From contig QAOA01003314.1 of assembly GCA_003255065.1 (NCBI GenBank), positions 128,738-192,737 of the forward strand: DNA of 64,000 nt. The letters are read 5' to 3'. Source of the stretch: Cercis canadensis (taxonomy: Eukaryota; Streptophyta; Magnoliopsida; Fabales; Fabaceae). This document shows positions 59,061 to 64,000 of this stretch, one piece after another; the first letter of the stretch is position 1; each line of letters opens with the position of its first letter. The notes under the pieces were generated by a model. The model was not told where the DNA came from. It searched no databases and saw nothing but the letters and a program-made list of their open reading frames with translations. A program made the position numbers and the translations under genes.

Positions 59061-61103
59061 AGTGTGTCAATAGTGGGGCCTATACATTTACTCAACCTGC
59101 TATAGGCATTAGAATATTTAATATAGTTTTTGACAACAAAATTTTCACTTATTATAAATCAGCCTCATAGTTAAAAAAACTAAAAAAGTTCTAACTCAAT
59201 TTCATAAATTTGAAAACTCTCTAATTCAATTTTATGCACTTAGTTTTAGTTGAACTATATTAAGTGTTGAATTAAAAAATCTTCAATCTCTAAAAATGTA
59301 TGACTAATGGGAATAGTTTCAATAATTTTTTTCATGATGCAAAATAGAAATTCTTATTAGTTACTTTTCTTCTACTTGTAAAATAGTTTTACCTCCAAAG
59401 ATAATGTATGAGAACCATCTTGTTCTAAAAATCATTGTCACGTTCTAATTGTCAACCTAAATGATAGTTAAAACCCAAATTAATATGACACTACACTAAT
59501 AAAGTGATATAATGTAGTGTTATCTAACTTCATTTCATTTGAACCTAATTATTGTGAAAGTGAAAAAAAAAAGTCTTATTTTAATTTCATACACTTGAAT
59601 TGAGTCTTGTTTGAACTTGATTAGTATTAATTGGAGAGAACAAAAAATATAATTTCATATAATTACATTTCAATTGAACTTAATTAGTAATTTTTTTTTT
59701 AAAAAAAAAATACCAAATTTATTACACTTGATTAGTGTCAAATTGAAAAAAAGCCCAAATTAATTTTATGCAATTCTTTTCAATTGAATATGATTGTATC
59801 AAATTAAGATAGAGAAGTGATAATTTCATGCAATCCATTTCATTTGAACTTAATAAATAAAAATTTAAAAAAAGACCCAATAAGTAGTGGTGATTGATAT
59901 ATTTTTAATTTTTGTGGCAATTTAAGAATATATCATTCATTTTCTTTTTTTTTTTTAAAAAAGAATACATTATTGACATAACAATATTGACTAAATAGTG
60001 AATTATATTAGATTAATTAGTACACGTATAATTTTTTTTAAATTAAAGTGCAAGTATAATTATATAAAGTTAATTTTTAATTTTGTTAGTACTTTCTTTT
60101 TCATCTTAATTTTTAAAATAATTAAGACTTCTTTCAAATGATAAAAATTCACAAAAGAAATTTTTTAAAAGATACCAAGATGAAGCTTCACAAGTTTTAA
60201 AAGATATGTGCAAATGAATATTCTAGTTTGTCTTTTTTCTTAGTCCTATGTCTCTATAAAAATGCGATGAACTCTAACTTTGAATTTCAAAGGTTTGCAA
60301 TTTTTTGACAAAATCTTCATGTCAATTTGATAAACCATCAAAAGCCCCATATATTGACAAATGTCACACTTACTAATTTAATGGTTTAACTAAATTTATA
60401 TTGGTTATGTTGATTATGAACTATACAATTTGGAACATTTTAAAATTTATGAGAACAAGTTTCCAAGCAAGGCCTCTAAATTTTGGAGAAATTTGTTTTT
60501 TTAAAGAATTCTTATGAAATTAGAAGTATTGTCTAACTAGGAATTTTTATACCTTAGTACCATAATCGAATCACTATGTAACTTAAATACTACAAAAATT
60601 TGTAATAATTCCTACCTAGTGTTATAAAAAAAAATAACTTTTAAAAAGTATCGGTAATGTCAACTAACCTTTTAGGTAATTTTGAGTTTAACATGAAAAA
60701 TAATACATAGAATATTCGCATACGGTGAAAGAAAGATAAAGCTTAAGAATATCCTAACATTTACGTAAATGTTGACACTAATTAATTATAGACTTCATAT
60801 CTTAATACCTTAGTTATTTAGATGATAAAATTATTGTGGAATATTCATTCAATATAACATGTATCCATCTTTAGTCTTACGTTTATTGNTATAACATGTA
60901 TTCATCTTTAGTCTTACGTTTATTGTATATTATTCTACTTTAAGTAATAATAAGCGTAGTTTATGTGTGAGAATTTGCAAGTCAATGGAGCCCTAAAATC
61001 AAATCACTTAAGGATATTTTTTCTATAGATTATGACAATCTAATTATACTTAGATCACTTTTATTAGAAGTCATTACTAATTAATTTTGGTACAATTTTT
61101 TTT
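59061..61103. other. AT-rich intergenic DNA with a degenerate tandem repeat
   Basis: From about 59170 to 59900 a unit of roughly 80-110 bases recurs loosely (TTTCATGCAATTC, TTCAATTGAACTTAATTAG, AAATTGAAAAAAAGCCC). A single N at 60889 separates two copies of TATAACATGTATYCATCTTTAG (artefact). No gene is seen. Confidence 0.45.
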
Positions 61104-61676
61104 NNNNNNNNNNNNNNNNNNNNNNNNNNNNNNNNNNNNNNNNNNNNNNNNNNNNNNNNNNNNNNNNNNNNNNNNNNNNNNNNNNNNNNNNNNNNNNNNN
61201 NNNNNNNNNNNNNNNNNNNNNNNNNNNNNNNNNNNNNNNNNNNNNNNNNNNNNNNNNNNNNNNNNNNNNNNNNNNNNNNNNNNNNNNNNNNNNNNNNNNN
61301 NNNNNNNNNNNNNNNNNNNNNNNNNNNNNNNNNNNNNNNNNNNNNNNNNNNNNNNNNNNNNNNNNNNNNNNNNNNNNNNNNNNNNNNNNNNNNNNNNNNN
61401 NNNNNNNNNNNNNNNNNNNNNNNNNNNNNNNNNNNNNNNNNNNNNNNNNNNNNNNNNNNNNNNNNNNNNNNNNNNNNNNNNNNNNNNNNNNNNNNNNNNN
61501 NNNNNNNNNNNNNNNNNNNNNNNNNNNNNNNNNNNNNNNNNNNNNNNNNNNNNNNNNNNNNNNNNNNNNNNNNNNNNNNNNNNNNNNNNNNNNNNNNNNN
61601 NNNNNNNNNNNNNNNNNNNNNNNNNNNNNNNNNNNNNNNNNNNNNNNNNNNNNNNNNNNNNNNNNNNNNNNNNNNN
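61104..61676. other. Assembly gap (573 Ns)
   Basis: Unsequenced; nothing can be said about it. Confidence 0.99.
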
Positions 61677-64000
61677 AAAAATTTAAATATAATATGTCAA
61701 CGATCTCGATAATTCATGCTTTCGTTTTATGAAAATAATAATGTGAAAAAAGTTTATTTAAAATATATATAATACTAAATTAAATCCTTCCATATATTTG
61801 CTAGGTAAAATGAAGATGATACACATCAGTTTCACAACTGATTGATCTCAGATGAAGAAGAACTCAAATGTGGGGATCAAACATATCCAAATCAAGAAGG
61901 ACCATCATGTTTCGTCTTCCATTATTAGATTTTTTATGGCACTCAAACTGTGAGATATTATTTTGAATATTTAATCATTGATAGTCTTTATTATGTATAA
62001 ACCATTTGCAGCTACTTCTTCTCGAGTCATTAGATGATTTTACAAAGAATTAAGTTTTCACAAAATTATATATTTTTTTTATATTAATCAAGACTCCTGC
62101 ACTTATTTGCTTCATAGTTTGTTACTTAATATTTAATATATTGTCAGCATATTGAAATGGTCATGCTTACTGTGCACAGATTACATTTAAAAGCAAAATA
62201 ACGAAGTAGCATGCATGATAATCTTTTTCATATATATAGTATTATTTCAATTTTAGACACATTGTCAAATAATATACATACACTAACAATGTAATAAAAA
62301 ATTTAAAAACTGAATTAAGCTGAACTGTGTGAATTTAAATGCTGGTTAGTGGGCTCATGGACCTGCAAATCCTACTTACAAATATGAAGAGTGAGGAAGA
62401 GAGTGAGATTTACTCTCTTTAATTTTTTGACTTGTTTTTTTTTATATTATTGTTCTTCACTTATCTTAATCTATTTATTAATGTATATTTTTAAATTTTA
62501 TCATGCTTAAAATTTTATTTTAAATTGTGAATCTTTATATATAAATTTGAATATAATTCTTTTAAAAAAATTTCATAAATTTGTTTGTGAAAAATATATA
62601 AATGGAGAGGAATATCATACTTTGTGTATTTTCTACTTTAACATAATATAATTACTAAAAAAAAAAAGTTTTAACATATATTGTTATTTTAAGTGGGGTG
62701 CTAACACAATTTTAGTTAAATTAGTGGGTCACATTAATATTGTAACACAAGTTGAGAAATGACCAACTTAACAGGTAACCAAAAATAAATATCCACCATT
62801 AGATTTGGCACATAGCACAAGAAATGGTGGTGACTGTGCCACCTAGGATGGGGTTATATAACCCTATATTTTTGTTTAGGGTAAATTAAAGTCCCCCTAT
62901 TTTAATAGAAGAACAATACCACAAACACCTATGAAACTTTATTTAAGTTTTGTCCTTTAATTATAGTGGCTTGCATTAAGCTCCACTACTTCAAAATAGC
63001 GGGATCCGAATAAAAAAACAACAAACAGAGAGATAAGAGGAGAAGGAAGAAAGAGAATCAGAATTAGAAGAGGAGAGATAGTGTGTGTGAAAGAGAGAGT
63101 AGAAAGGACACAAATGGCGCAAAAAAAGTGAAAAAGAGAGATATAGAAAGAGATTTTAATAACTATATATTAATTGCACTGTTTAATCTCACTACTCTTT
63201 AGTAGTGAAATAAGCATAATCTGCTCTGGCTACTCTCACCCAGCAATTACTTAATATGATAGTTTCAAGATCAAATAAATGACAGTTTTGGATGCTAAGA
63301 GTTGAATATTTGCACCTCTTGGTATTCCGAGCCACTATTTTCTTTTTTCTCACCCAGCAATTAGATAGATAAAGCCATATTTTTTAGCAAGGGATACCGG
63401 AAAATGAATATTTGAACCCAAAACTTCAACCTTTTCTAGAGATCCCTAAATCATTTATGTCATATGTGTTTATATATAGAGACAAGATTACTTATTCCAA
63501 GTTGTTGAGTAAACTAAATTGTATTAAAAATATTTTAAAAAGTACAAAATTATATGTTTGAATATGGGAACTCAAGTGACACAAAGAAATCTTTTAGAGA
63601 CTCAAGAGTAATTTTTTATTATCTTTCAAGGACCAAAATGACCTTATACGCATTTTAATAATATTTGTAATTTTGAAATTGCTATGCTATTCCCTCAAAA
63701 GTGGATAGCATTATCATGCCCTCAAAACTCTAATTTTAGATAGAAGTAATAATTGTGAAGTTGTGGAGAATTTGAGTGGCTTAGAGAGTTAGAGCGAGAA
63801 AAAATAATTAAAGTATTAGAAAATTGCTAAGGTGTTTAAATTACGTCATATAAAAAAAAAAATAGTATATTCCACTTAAACTTTTTTCTACATCTTTTTT
63901 ATATGGCCTAATCTATGTCACTTAAATGGTAGTGTCTAATATTTTTACTCACACTAGATCACTTTAATTCACGATAGCTTTTTCTGAAAACATGGATTAC
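61677..64000. other. AT-rich intergenic DNA
   Basis: About 62690-62990 is a relative, in reverse orientation, of the ends of the transposon at 58150 (TAAAGTCCCCCTATTTTAATAG...ACCTAT(G/A)AAA...TTTTGTC). About 63676-63760 resembles CER1 intron-3 sequence near 36246-36360 (CCCTCAAAAGTGG), probably another dispersed repeat. No gene or RNA gene is seen. Confidence 0.45.

Noticed and set aside
61087-61686. A 199-residue open frame
   Set aside because: It is almost wholly Ns; no coding information.
1-64000. tRNA, rRNA or microRNA genes
   Set aside because: I saw no cloverleaf with A and B boxes, no rRNA sequence, and no hairpin not already explained by MITEs; a covariance-model scan would be decisive.

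Overview
This window is nuclear DNA from a flowering plant. It is AT-rich, its genes have GT-AG introns, and it carries plant families (CYP93 P450, FAR1-related FRS, CER1 alkane synthase, plastid-type ATP phosphoribosyltransferase) and plant transposons (Copia, hAT, Mutator-like, CACTA). The proteins look eudicot, probably a woody rosid; I cannot name the species. It is a draft scaffold: single Ns and one 573-base N run mark contig joins, and at least three single-N joins are flanked by near-identical sequence on both sides, so those duplications are probably assembly artefacts.

Three host genes can be rebuilt with every intron phase closing. (1) HISN1, ATP phosphoribosyltransferase of histidine synthesis, 7642-13373 (+), 11 exons, 385 aa. 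(2) An FRS2-like FAR1-related protein, 23653-26732 (-), one large coding exon plus six micro-exons, about 829 aa. (3) A CER1-like alkane-forming enzyme of cuticular wax synthesis, 32593-39084 (-), 9 exons, 620 aa.

Layout. 1-408: 5' part of a CYP93-type P450 on the minus strand, cut by the window edge, with ATA where its sister has ATG. 409-7641: intergenic DNA with a foldback MITE, Copia fossils and a LINE RNase H relic. 7642-13373: HISN1; intron 1 holds a four-unit tandem array that repeats the exon-1 splice donor, and two introns hold hAT elements. 14447-18829: a CYP93 pseudogene with two lesions, an hAT element in its intron, then the 3' scrap of a third copy. 19125-20850: long-terminal-repeat-like inverted DNA-transposon arms around captured fragments of a LysM receptor kinase and an MRS2 magnesium transporter. 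23653-29535: FRS2 and, upstream of it, a Mutator-like MITE with a 10-bp target duplication. 32593-39084: intact CER1. 45717-53131: scrambled partial CER1 copies (exons 1-4 only, with promoter pieces), a CACTA end, then a young Copia element at 53132-57981 sitting in a copy of the CER1 upstream repeat. 58150-64000: another gene-carrying DNA transposon, AT-rich DNA and the large gap.

The three intact genes do not form a pathway. The main theme is local duplication and decay (CYP93 and CER1 clusters) and heavy activity by non-autonomous DNA transposons, several of which have clear target-site duplications.
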